From a virus, in the IMG/VR virus record IMGVR_UViG_3300031707_002920, positions 21,904-85,903 of that record: 64,000 bases of DNA; one strand, written 5' to 3'. The first letter of the stretch is position 1, and each line of letters starts with the position of its first letter. The position numbers and the translations under genes are program-made. Of the stretch, positions 56,419-64,000 are shown piece after piece. The notes beneath the pieces are model-generated. The model saw nothing but the letters and a program-made list of their open reading frames with translations. It was not told where the DNA came from and did no database searches.

Positions 56419-57627
56419 ATGAGTTTAGTCATAGTATCAGATCCACATATTGGCGAATATAGTTATGGACGTACAGATCCTACTACAGGATTAAATACTC
56501 GTCTACTTGATTTACTTAATAATTTTGATCAAACTATCACATACGCAATTGATGTTAAAGCTGCTGCTTACATTATCGTAGGTGACATTTACAGAGTCAA
56601 ACATCCTAATTCTAAAATAAGAAAGCAGTTTGCATCAAAGCTCAAGCGTCTTATAAAAGCTAATATACTGGTAATATTGATGACCGGTAATCACGACATG
56701 ACTGCTACATCTGACGGTGCTCATGCAATGTCAGAAATGGAAGAATTATCAGATCTTATCGATAATCTTACGATAGTATCTTCGCCTCAAATAATTCCAG
56801 TCAATGATGATGAACTCTATTTACTACCATTTGTAAATAGGGGTGAACAAGGATTGTTAACACCTCAAGAATTTCTTGAATATCAAAGAAAATGTATTGA
56901 TGATTTCAATCTTAAAACGAATAAAAGTCGATTTAAGAATAAATTGTTTTTTGGACATTTTGGAACTGATAAGTCAGTCATTGGTAATAGTTTTGATTTA
57001 GACATGTCTGATAATGAGCATGAAAATAAAGTCTCGTTGTCAGCGTTTGACGGTGGCGATTGGACGAAAGTTTATTTAGGACACATACATAAACAGCAGG
57101 AATTTAATAAAATCGCACGTCATGTAGGTTCTTTATGTCGAGTCGATTTCACCGAAGAAAAAGAACAAAAAGGATTCTATCATTACAATAAAGGACTTGA
57201 CCAATTCATACATCTTGATGATCGACAGTTTTTAACATTAGAATTAAAATTGCTAGATGAAAATTACAAAACTACATTGGTTGATTTTCAAACCATGTTA
57301 AATGATTTAAACGACAATGACAAGTTAAAAACTGCGATTGTTAAATTAAAAGTCGATGTGCTACAGACATACTATACTGCTATAAAACTCGATAGAATCG
57401 AATCATTTTTACGAGAAAATTGCTGGCACTTTACAGGCGCTAGTATTAATGTAAGTTCGAAAGAAGTAATTGACGATAATGTTAGTAAAATCACTAATAT
57501 AGACGCACCCGATGAAGCGTTGAAGAAATTTGTCGATAAACATTCTGATAGGTTTAAAGACATTAAAGATAAAATGGTAGATAAAGGTATTGATATTCTT
57601 AAACAGGTCAAATCATTTAGGAGTTAA
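56419..57627 (+). CDS. sbcD: Mre11/SbcD-type DNA repair nuclease
   Basis: VSDPHIGEY, VGDIYRVKHP, MTGNHDMTA, GHFGTD and YLGHIHKQQ are the five phosphoesterase motifs. 402 residues, with a C-terminal helical capping region. It normally works with an SbcC ATPase, which is not in the window. Equivalent to T4 gp47. Confidence 0.92.
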   Translation: MSLVIVSDPHIGEYSYGRTDPTTGLNTRLLDLLNNFDQTITYAIDVKAAAYIIVGDIYRVKHPNSKIRKQFASKLKRLIKANILVILMTGNHDMTATSDGAHAMSEMEELSDLIDNLTIVSSPQIIPVNDDELYLLPFVNRGEQGLLTPQEFLEYQRKCIDDFNLKTNKSRFKNKLFFGHFGTDKSVIGNSFDLDMSDNEHENKVSLSAFDGGDWTKVYLGHIHKQQEFNKIARHVGSLCRVDFTEEKEQKGFYHYNKGLDQFIHLDDRQFLTLELKLLDENYKTTLVDFQTMLNDLNDNDKLKTAIVKLKVDVLQTYYTAIKLDRIESFLRENCWHFTGASINVSSKEVIDDNVSKITNIDAPDEALKKFVDKHSDRFKDIKDKMVDKGIDILKQVKSFRS

Positions 57628-57628
57628 T

Positions 57629-58192
57629 ATGGTTCTTACAGGTCTTGAAATTATTGAACAAGTTAAACAAGGTAATATCTATATTGAAGATTTTGATCCT
57701 GCAAGAGTTAATCCTAATTCTTATAATCTTAAGTTATATAATGAGCTGCTTGTTTATGATGATCGTTATTTAGAACGTATTGCTTGTGGCGCACCGTTTT
57801 TAGATATGAAAAAGAAAAATGTTACAAGACGAATAATCATACCTGAAGATGGGTTTATTTTGTCACCCGGAGAATTGTATTTAGGTAGAACAGTAGAAAT
57901 GACAAAGACTATTGGATTCGTACCGCAAATTCAGGGTCGCAGTTCTATAGGTAGGCTCGGTATTGATGTACATAAAACTGCTGGTTGGGGTGATGATGGA
58001 TTTGAGAATTATTGGACATTAGAAATCGTCGCTACAAAACTAGTGAAAATTTATCCGTTCGTTGAGTTCTGTCAGATTATATATATGAAGACATTTGGTG
58101 ATGCTTCTTTGAAATATAAAGGTAAGTATCATAAAGTAAATGCTAATGCTATTGATGGCAGCAAACTTTATGAAGAGTTTAAAAAACTATAA
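57629..58192 (+). CDS. dcd: dCTP deaminase
   Basis: ATG 57629 follows TTAGGAG. RVNPNSYNLKL, FVPQIQGRSSIGRLGI and GFENYWTLEI match Dcd. RSSIGRLG is the trimer-site Ser-Arg region, and the catalytic Glu is in TLEIVA. 187 residues. It produces dUTP from dCTP for dUTPase and thymidylate synthase. Confidence 0.9.
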   Translation: MVLTGLEIIEQVKQGNIYIEDFDPARVNPNSYNLKLYNELLVYDDRYLERIACGAPFLDMKKKNVTRRIIIPEDGFILSPGELYLGRTVEMTKTIGFVPQIQGRSSIGRLGIDVHKTAGWGDDGFENYWTLEIVATKLVKIYPFVEFCQIIYMKTFGDASLKYKGKYHKVNANAIDGSKLYEEFKKL

Positions 58193-58215
58193 GTCATTAA
58201 TCTATGAGATTTTGA

Positions 58216-58470
58216 TTGATTATGATAATAAATCGCAGCTATTTAAAAGATTTTGCTGATGGCTGTTGCATTACAGCTATAGAAGATTTGACTATTGATG
58301 TCAATATCAATAATCTTAAATTTTATATTCATAAAGGATCAAAATTAAAATTATGTAAGTTTTTCAACGAACATTTTTTAGTAATACCATTATGTTGTGG
58401 TGTTGACATTTTACAACCAATTAATAAATTTACGTTAGAAGAAAAGTTTAATAGATTTTTCGATGACTAA
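58216..58470 (+). CDS. Unknown 84-aa protein
   Basis: ATG 58216 or 58222 are both possible; the binding site is weak. CCITAIEDLTIDVNINNLKF and a later CC pair are visible. It lies in the short-gene run after dcd. Not recognised. Confidence 0.5.
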   Translation: MIMIINRSYLKDFADGCCITAIEDLTIDVNINNLKFYIHKGSKLKLCKFFNEHFLVIPLCCGVDILQPINKFTLEEKFNRFFDD

Positions 58471-58482
58471 AAAGGAGATATC

Positions 58483-58674
58483 ATGAAATATAAAGTAATA
58501 GTGCATCACGATGGTTCATGGAATTGTGATGTTTTAAATCACGAAAAGCATCAATGCAGTGAAATCGTAAATGTTATTGGGTCGTTTGGTGAAATCAAAG
58601 CTGTAAAAGACAAGCGCGATGAAGTTCCCGTCAAAGATTCGATTCATATAATAGGAGGTGCGAATGTCTACTAG
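58483..58674 (+). CDS. DUF2997-like small protein
   Basis: ATG 58483 follows AAAGGAG. The 63 residues follow the DUF2997 pattern: short strand with DG, then HQCSEIVNVIGSFGEIK, where Cys and a helix precede the G-E. It overlaps the DUF1257-like gene by 11 bases, and the two families are often neighbours in cyanobacteria and phages. Confidence 0.6.
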   Translation: MKYKVIVHHDGSWNCDVLNHEKHQCSEIVNVIGSFGEIKAVKDKRDEVPVKDSIHIIGGANVY

Positions 58675-58975
58675 CGTTATTGGTTTAACTGAAATTCGCA
58701 ATACTGCGATTTTAAAACAAACTCTTACTGAGCTTGGTATCAGTTATAGAGAAGTTAATGCAGAAACTTTAACTTGGGGTGAAGGTTATCAAAAAATGAT
58801 GATTAATACTAATACTGGTGAAATCAAATACGATAATATGTATAATGAAAGTGTTAATCATATTAAACAAAATTACAGTAAAAATTTTATCATCGCAGAG
58901 ATTGCTAAAAAAGGTCATCGTATAAGTTCTATTAATAATGTCAATAATACAATAGAAATTATTGCAAGTTACTAA
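58664..58975 (+). CDS. DUF1257 / Ycf35-like protein
   Basis: ATG 58664 follows AGGAGGTG. LTEIRNTAILKQTLTELGISY and the C-terminal IAKKGHRISS match Ycf35/DUF1257. 103 residues. Function unknown in plastids and phages. It overlaps the next gene by one base. Confidence 0.7.
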   Translation: MSTSVIGLTEIRNTAILKQTLTELGISYREVNAETLTWGEGYQKMMINTNTGEIKYDNMYNESVNHIKQNYSKNFIIAEIAKKGHRISSINNVNNTIEIIASY

Positions 58976-59157
58976 TGCAAACTGTCGTTTCAGAACAAAA
59001 ATTTATCATTCAACCTGACGGTACTATAATTGTTGAATGGGTTAATCCTGATTTTTCTGATGTTATAATAGACGCACTTTATTCTGAAAAAGAAAAAGAA
59101 GAAATTTATAAATTAAGTAAGAAAACAAAGCTTAAACCTAAAATTTGGTGCGGTTAA
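58975..59157 (+). CDS. Small protein following Ycf35-like gene
   Basis: 60 residues; the start ATG overlaps the stop of the Ycf35-like gene (TAATG). FIIQPDGTIIVEWVNPDF recalls the strand-DG-strand start of DUF2997, so the cluster may hold two such proteins. Not certain. Confidence 0.55.
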   Translation: MQTVVSEQKFIIQPDGTIIVEWVNPDFSDVIIDALYSEKEKEEIYKLSKKTKLKPKIWCG

Positions 59158-59159
59158 CT

Positions 59160-59702
59160 ATGAGAACATTAAATACAAACGTTTTATGCAATACTAAGTT
59201 TGTTAATCTTAATGAGACGCATTATGAAGACAATAAAAAAGAAATACAAACTTGGGTATGGGCACAACGATCAAACGAAGTAAAAGCAGTCATGATTGTC
59301 GCTACTGTAAACGGTCGATTAGTAGTTACAAAAGAATTTAGAGTCCCCATTGGTGATTATGAATGGGGTTGTCCTGCAGGATTAATAAATGAAAATGAAA
59401 CGGTATTACAGGCAGCTTCTAGAGAATTTGAAGAAGAGACGGGATTAAAAATTGTTCGATTTCTTAGAGATCCAAGTCCATTGACGTATAATAGTGCTGG
59501 ATTAACTGATGAAAGTATTTACATTATATTCGCAAATGCAGAAGGTAAAGTTAATAGTTCAAATGCCGGTGATTCTGAAGATATAACTGTTTATCTTATG
59601 GATCAAAAAGAAGTTCGCGATTTATTAAATAATACTGAATGTAAAAAAGGCGCAAAATCGTATTTGATATTTTTATACTTCTCTAAGTATGGCACGATCT
59701 AA
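59160..59702 (+). CDS. Nudix hydrolase (ADP-ribose pyrophosphatase-like)
   Basis: GLINENETVLQAASREFEEETG is the Nudix box with REFEEE. KEFRVPIGDYEWGCPAG precedes it, as in ADP-ribose or sugar-nucleotide hydrolases. 180 residues from ATG 59160. It may act on ADP-ribose or NAD, which with NadD at 10789 hints at NAD metabolism. Confidence 0.88.
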   Translation: MRTLNTNVLCNTKFVNLNETHYEDNKKEIQTWVWAQRSNEVKAVMIVATVNGRLVVTKEFRVPIGDYEWGCPAGLINENETVLQAASREFEEETGLKIVRFLRDPSPLTYNSAGLTDESIYIIFANAEGKVNSSNAGDSEDITVYLMDQKEVRDLLNNTECKKGAKSYLIFLYFSKYGTI

Positions 59703-59829
59703 GCATATAGTTTCTTCGTCTAGATTACCACGACCGTGCTCAAGATGTCCCGTTGAGAAATTTATGTGCGGCCGATGTTTTGGTGATGTATTATCTTTCT
59801 TTTTACCCAATATAATAGAAAATTCTTGA
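59689..59829 (+). CDS. Small Cys-rich protein, 46 aa
   Basis: ATG 59689 lies inside the end of the Nudix gene (14-base overlap). PCSRCPVEKFMCGRCFGD has four Cys for one metal. It is followed by AT-rich sequence leading to the TnpB-like gene. Confidence 0.55.
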   Translation: MARSKHIVSSSRLPRPCSRCPVEKFMCGRCFGDVLSFFLPNIIENS

Positions 59830-59937
59830 AAAATATCCAGCAATTATCTATCTATAAAAATACACTATAAACACATTTGATAAATAATTTCGAATATAGT
59901 ATATTACTGATATACTATATAGCAAAACCACTAAAAA

Positions 59938-61433
59938 TGATAACCATAAAACTCCCCTATCAATCTTCAAAAAATAATAAAGAGATTATTATGAAGCTCA
60001 TGAAGCAGCAAAATAGCTGCATGCATCATATTTTTAACAAAATAAAAGATAGTGAAAACAGTCTGGACCAAAAAGATCTAACGGTTTTAGTAAATAGCAT
60101 GAATAATATAGATGACATAGATAGCTGGTTTAAACAGTCAGCAGTCTTTACAGCTAACTCTAAATACGGAATTTTAAAAGAAAACATAAAACAAATAGAG
60201 AGCCACAATAAAGAAAATCCTGGTAACAAAAAGAGAATACCGAACTCGGTACTATTTGGAGGAAAGAAACTTTTTATAGATAGAGTTTTAAAAAAGATAA
60301 AGAAAAAAGATTTTAAACTAATGCGGCTGGATCCTTTGATTTCTGTTGGAGAAACGTGCAAAGAAGGTAATAGAAAATACTTGTTTGATGTGATAGAAAA
60401 TAATCTGATCATGTTTTATCCAGATAGGCATACTGAGATAGAAATCAAACTCCCTAAATTAAGAAAGAATTATAAAAGAGATCTCTATAAAATTCAAAAT
60501 TTGGTGGAAAATAAAAAAATGCCGGTACAGATTGGGATCGATCTTTCTCATATATACATATCTTATGATGAAGATAATTTAAAAGAAAATGCATGCTGCC
60601 CCTATATATATAAAAGATTTATGGCTATAGACATGAATCCAAATGAGATAGGGTACTCTATAGTAGACTGGATAGATGAAAATAATTTTAATATTGTAAC
60701 TACCGGTATTTTATCCATTAGAAAAATAAATGATGAGCAATTCAAACTGAGAGCCCCTTCAAATGATCCTAGAAATATTTATTTGAATAATAAAAGAGAG
60801 TATGAGATATTCGAAATATCCAAAGAACTTGTTGAGATAGCTAAATACTATCAGGTAAGTACTTTTGGTTTGGAGAATTTAGATTTATATTCTAAAGATT
60901 ATACTAAAGGTAATAAAAATAATAGGTTGATAAACAATTTCTGGGCTTATAATAGATTTTCAAAAAACTTGATAAAGAGATTAGTCATAAATAGTATAAA
61001 ATATTACGAAGTTCCTGCTGCATATAGTTCATTTATAGGTAATTTGGTTCATAGTAATTATCCGGATGCAGTAGCGGCTTCTATAGAAATAAATCGTAGA
61101 GTTTATTTGTCTTTTATAGAGGATTCTTCAACAAAGGCAAGAGTTAAATTTCATGGGTTAAAGAAAAATAAGATAAAGGCACGTCCTAAGAAAATTGCTA
61201 TATTTCCTGAGTTTAAGGAAGTTAAAGATGCTCTTATTCATACATTGGAAGTAATGAATTTGAGGCCTCTAAAATCTTTGACAGACTCGGACTCATGGAA
61301 AGACTTATATAGCAAAGTAAAAAACTTTAAATTGAGATATAGAGTTTCCTTGGACTTATTCAAGTTCGAGGTTTTCAGTTTAGGTAATAGAAAATCTTTG
61401 GTACAGAGTATGGGATGTTTTTCTATTATTTAA
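59938..61433 (+). CDS. TnpB/Cas12-like RuvC nuclease
   Basis: I use ATG 59938; longer in-frame starts lie in AT-rich leader. The 498-residue protein has MAIDMNPNEIGYSIVDW (RuvC-I Asp), FGLENLDL (RuvC-II Glu) and YPDAVAASIEINRR (RuvC-III Asp). No zinc finger, and no IS hairpins are visible. The N-terminal 220 residues are not typical TnpB. A solitary RNA-guided nuclease or a derived homing-type element is possible. Confidence 0.72.
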
Positions 61434-61491
61434 GTATCTTATGTTCTCGTGAATTAGCACGATATTTTTTACGACAGAAGAAGAAAAAATT

Positions 61492-63204
61492 ATGAATATG
61501 ACTTCAATAGATTATTTGCAATCTAAATTAGACCAAATAACGCCCGTAATTTATGTTCTCACAGACGATGAGCACAGGTCTATTTTAGGTATCGATAATA
61601 TGTCACAAAGACAATCTAATAAATTTGCTACAGAAGTTTACGTCTATAAATCGACAATTGGTATTAAGTCTATTGCAAATTATAAAAGAGATATTGACGA
61701 AAAAAAAGGCGAAATTGATAGTGCGACGATAGATATTCATAATACATTAATTCATATTTATACGCAGAATAAAAAAGATCGTCGTCAGATCTATATAATC
61801 ACTGAAGCTGATTATCATTTAGAAGACGCGCAGGTTGTTCGACGAATAAAAGATTTTGTTATTCAGGCTGACAATAGTGATAGTAATTTAAAGATTATAA
61901 TACTAATGTCGTCAAAATTACATTTACCAGAAAAATTAGAAAAGTATATTGATGTATTTACGTATCCATATCCAACAGAAAATGAAATTAAAGAAGAAAT
62001 AAATTCTTGGGTTGCAAAATTTAATGGTGCTATTAGAGATAAGAAAAAGCAGGTTGAAATACGGACTGACTTTGAAATTATCAATTCTTTAAAAGGCATT
62101 GTAGTATCACAAATTCACCAAACGATAACTGCATGTATTGATATTACAAGGAGAGACGATAAATCAGGTAAAGGCCGGCTCGATCCATCGATTATCAATA
62201 TGTTGAAAAGAGAAGCTATTAATAAATCGACTCATTTGAAATTTAAAGAATCAAAAATTTCATTTAAAGATGTTGGTGGATTAGGTAGGTTAAAAAAATG
62301 GCTTAAAAAAATGTATGGCGGGTGGACTAATGACGGGCAAAAATTCGGTTTGCCTTTAATAAAAGGGTGTTTACTTATAGGCTTGCCAGGGTGCGGCAAA
62401 TCTTTAATTTGCGAAGCTCTTGCAAATGAATGGAATTTAAATTTGATTGAATTTGATCCATCAAAAGTATATTCATCAAGAGTTGGTGAGAGTGAAGGTA
62501 ACATGCGTATGGCTTTAGCGAGGATAGAAAGTATGGCGCCAGCTCTGCTTTTCATTGATGAAGTAGAAAAAGCATTTGCAGGTTTACAAAGTTCTTCATT
62601 CTCTGATGCTGGGACAACAGCTCGTACGATTGGTATATATCTGATTTGGATGAATAATAATAATTCATGGATATTTAATATGGCTACATGTAATCAAATA
62701 CATTTTTTACCGCCTGAATTAGTATCGAGATATGATGCTGTATTTTATGTTGGTCCGCCTGATACTAATGAAAGAAAAGAAATATTACAGATTCAAATTC
62801 GAAATAACAATAGAGATCCTTCAAAATTTAATTTAGACGAATTAGCAAGTGTTTGCGATCGTTTAGCAGGTCGCGAAATAAAACATGCAGTTAATGAGGC
62901 AATGTATGACGCATTTGGTTTATATAAAACTGATGGTCAAACTGATTTAAACACTGATGTTTTGAAAGAGACGTTAAAAAGAAAAATACCTGTGACTAAA
63001 ACAATGGAAAAGCAATTAGAATATTTGATTAAATGGGTTGGATATGACAAAGAACGTCGTGACGGAGTGAGGGCAAGATTTGCCAATAATGAAATAGATG
63101 ATATCGATGCATTATTTACTGAAATATTAACAAATACAGATGCAAATGAACAAGCAGGTACAAATTATGGACTGGGAATTGATCCAAATATACCGAATTT
63201 TTAG
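61492..63204 (+). CDS. AAA+ ATPase, Ycf46-like
   Basis: The N-terminal 240 residues resemble the degenerate first AAA half of Ycf46 (IYIITEADYHLEDAQVVRRIKD, PEKLEKYIDVFTYPYPTENEI). The second half has Walker A GLPGCGKSL, Walker B ALLFIDEVEKA and RYDAVFYVGPPDTNER (sensor/arginine region). 570 residues. Together with the Ycf35-like gene it forms a phage module shared with cyanobacteria and plastids. Confidence 0.85.
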   Translation: MNMTSIDYLQSKLDQITPVIYVLTDDEHRSILGIDNMSQRQSNKFATEVYVYKSTIGIKSIANYKRDIDEKKGEIDSATIDIHNTLIHIYTQNKKDRRQIYIITEADYHLEDAQVVRRIKDFVIQADNSDSNLKIIILMSSKLHLPEKLEKYIDVFTYPYPTENEIKEEINSWVAKFNGAIRDKKKQVEIRTDFEIINSLKGIVVSQIHQTITACIDITRRDDKSGKGRLDPSIINMLKREAINKSTHLKFKESKISFKDVGGLGRLKKWLKKMYGGWTNDGQKFGLPLIKGCLLIGLPGCGKSLICEALANEWNLNLIEFDPSKVYSSRVGESEGNMRMALARIESMAPALLFIDEVEKAFAGLQSSSFSDAGTTARTIGIYLIWMNNNNSWIFNMATCNQIHFLPPELVSRYDAVFYVGPPDTNERKEILQIQIRNNNRDPSKFNLDELASVCDRLAGREIKHAVNEAMYDAFGLYKTDGQTDLNTDVLKETLKRKIPVTKTMEKQLEYLIKWVGYDKERRDGVRARFANNEIDDIDALFTEILTNTDANEQAGTNYGLGIDPNIPNF

Positions 63205-63335
63205 AGAAAGAGTCATAATGAACGAAGAGAAAATGTAAGGGTTTAATAGGCTGTACTTCGAGCGAGTGCTGTAAACGTTGTTTGTAATGTCCGATAAGAG
63301 TGTTATTATAAGCCAGGCGAGAAGGGTGGTAGATT

Positions 63336-63701
63336 GTGAGTGATGATGAAATATTAGTTCCGATAGTGCGCGAGTCTTTGCGAGCGATAGTTGCAGATGA
63401 GGAAAGTTGTCGTCTTCTCAAACAAGCGTTAATCAATAGTGGTGTAATTGTCGCCCAGCAGAACACTGTGAAATCACCGGGCACAGACAAACAACATACA
63501 CAGCTTGCAATTACAGCTCTTCGCAGTGCGCTATCTCGGTTGCCTATCAAACTTAATATGGTAGATCAAATATTGGTTGCCTTCGATGAGGAGTTGCAAC
63601 AGCAAACGAGTGCGTTAAGGATGCCACCATGCCCATCATTTAACTCGTGTCATAACGATAGAAAAAATGACAAGTGTTTTGCTGGTCATCCATTTCAGTA
63701 A
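63336..63701 (+). CDS. Protein homologous in part to cassette 22
   Basis: GTG 63336 follows AAGGGTGG. The N-terminus (SDDEILVPIVRESLRAIVAD) is new, while QHTQLAITALRSALSRLPIK..VDQILVAFDEELQQQ matches cassette 22 closely. The last 30 residues carry CPSFNSCHNDRKNDKCF, added after the lost site border. So the same site-derived segment is attached to different starts and ends. Confidence 0.65.
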   Translation: MSDDEILVPIVRESLRAIVADEESCRLLKQALINSGVIVAQQNTVKSPGTDKQHTQLAITALRSALSRLPIKLNMVDQILVAFDEELQQQTSALRMPPCPSFNSCHNDRKNDKCFAGHPFQ

Positions 63702-63779
63702 GCGCTTCATGTAGGCACGGCAGGCTTGCGCCATGGCACCTTTATACATCGCACAGCACGCACTAGTAAGGAGGTGATA

Positions 63780-63818
63780 TGACAGTTTGTAAAGGATGTG
63801 GTAGAAACAGCACATGAC
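63780..63818 (+). pseudogene. 12-codon remnant of a zinc-ribbon gene
   Basis: ATG 63780 follows AAGGAGGTG and reads MTVCKGCGRNST, then TGA. The start matches the protein at 31836, so this is probably a truncated copy. Confidence 0.5.
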
Positions 63819-64000
63819 TCAGGAGCATTTTAAAGATTTCTTCATGGTAACTAACAGATCTATTTATGATCCGGCCTGCCTTGACGCCGGAAGCACAAGA
63901 ATTCGTTTCAAAACTATAAGGAGGGCCAATGAAATTTCAGCGCACCATCAAACGGCAACTTTACGTTTCGCTCACAGCCATCGAGAGGGATACGGCGGTA
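63813..64000 (+). CDS. Partial frame running off the window
   Basis: ATG 63813 overlaps the stop before it and stays open to the window end (MTQEHFKDFFMVTNRSIY...). A separate start, ATG 63929 behind AAGGAGG (MKFQRTIKRQLYVSLTA..), is open in another frame and has the better binding site, so the gene after 63929 is likely the real one. Confidence 0.35.
63929..64000 (+). CDS. N-terminus of an unknown protein (partial)
   Basis: ATG 63929 is seven bases after AAGGAG. The 24 visible codons (KFQRTIKRQLYVSLTAIERD) are basic. The rest is outside the window. Confidence 0.5.
   Translation, partial: MKFQRTIKRQLYVSLTAIERDTAV

Larger units (their letters stand above)
63277..64000 (+). mobile_element. 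Second cassette-like locus (left part)
   Basis: GTTGTTTGTAAT at 63277 is a cassette core. A CAAC half-site lies at 63492-63495 with GGGCACAGACAAAC just before it, pairing with the leader. No right GTTG follows; the gene runs on instead. Base composition rises as in the main array. Confidence 0.65.

Overview
The window reads as part of a large (jumbo-type) tailed-phage genome. Every gene I accept lies on the + strand, short overlaps are common, and the gene set is that of a virus with its own replication, nucleotide and expression functions: DnaG primase, DinG-type helicase, 5'-3' exonuclease, PolIII alpha (split, three inteins), gp32-like SSB, RecA, RuvC, Mre11/SbcD, thymidylate synthase, class II ribonucleotide reductase, dUTPase, dCTP deaminase, sigma factor, NusG, a tRNA cluster and a tmRNA. 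The core is AT-rich. I cannot name the host from sequence alone.

Layout: (1) 1-5200, small unknown genes, an acyl carrier protein and about a dozen tRNAs rich in Arg/Pro/Gln decoders. (2) 5.3-11.8 kb, accessory metabolism: carboxynorspermidine synthase-like, phosphatase, HD hydrolase, GNAT, tmRNA, radical-SAM-like protein, glycosyltransferase, NadD. (3) 12.1-18.8 kb, primase, sigma factor, NusG, homing-endonuclease/MazG fusion, glycosyltransferase, DinG. (4) 18.78-29.1 kb, a GC-richer block of about 29 small gene cassettes separated by foldable attC-like sites. (5) 29.4-46.5 kb, the replication/recombination core, interrupted by IS200/IS605-family elements. (6) 46.5-52.5 kb, RuvC and a radical-SAM / methyltransferase / glycosyltransferase run. 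(7) 53-63.2 kb, nucleotide metabolism, Mre11, Ycf35/DUF2997-like genes, Nudix, a TnpB-like nuclease and a Ycf46-like AAA ATPase. (8) 63.28 kb to the end, the start of a second cassette-like locus.

The outstanding feature is the cassette array. Each cassette starts with a core close to GTTGKNNGMAAT, carries one short gene with its own ribosome binding site, and ends in a site beginning CAAC whose two halves fold back on each other: R box CAAC/GTTG, a short unpaired spacer, an L box with a single extrahelical base, then a longer stem. This is the architecture of integron attC sites. In most cassettes the first 15-40 bases of the cassette also pair with the bases just before its own CAAC, so each circularised cassette would have a long cassette-specific stem. 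No integrase is visible in the window. The cargo consists of phage-type small proteins (Lar-like, MazG-like, zinc ribbons, membrane peptides). A duplicated 314-bp segment at the head of the array ends at the same insertion point in both copies and is followed by different cassettes, which points to an attI-like site there.

Limits: all homology calls come from motifs read by eye. tRNA identities come from anticodon loops. The array folds were checked by hand pairing, not by computation.
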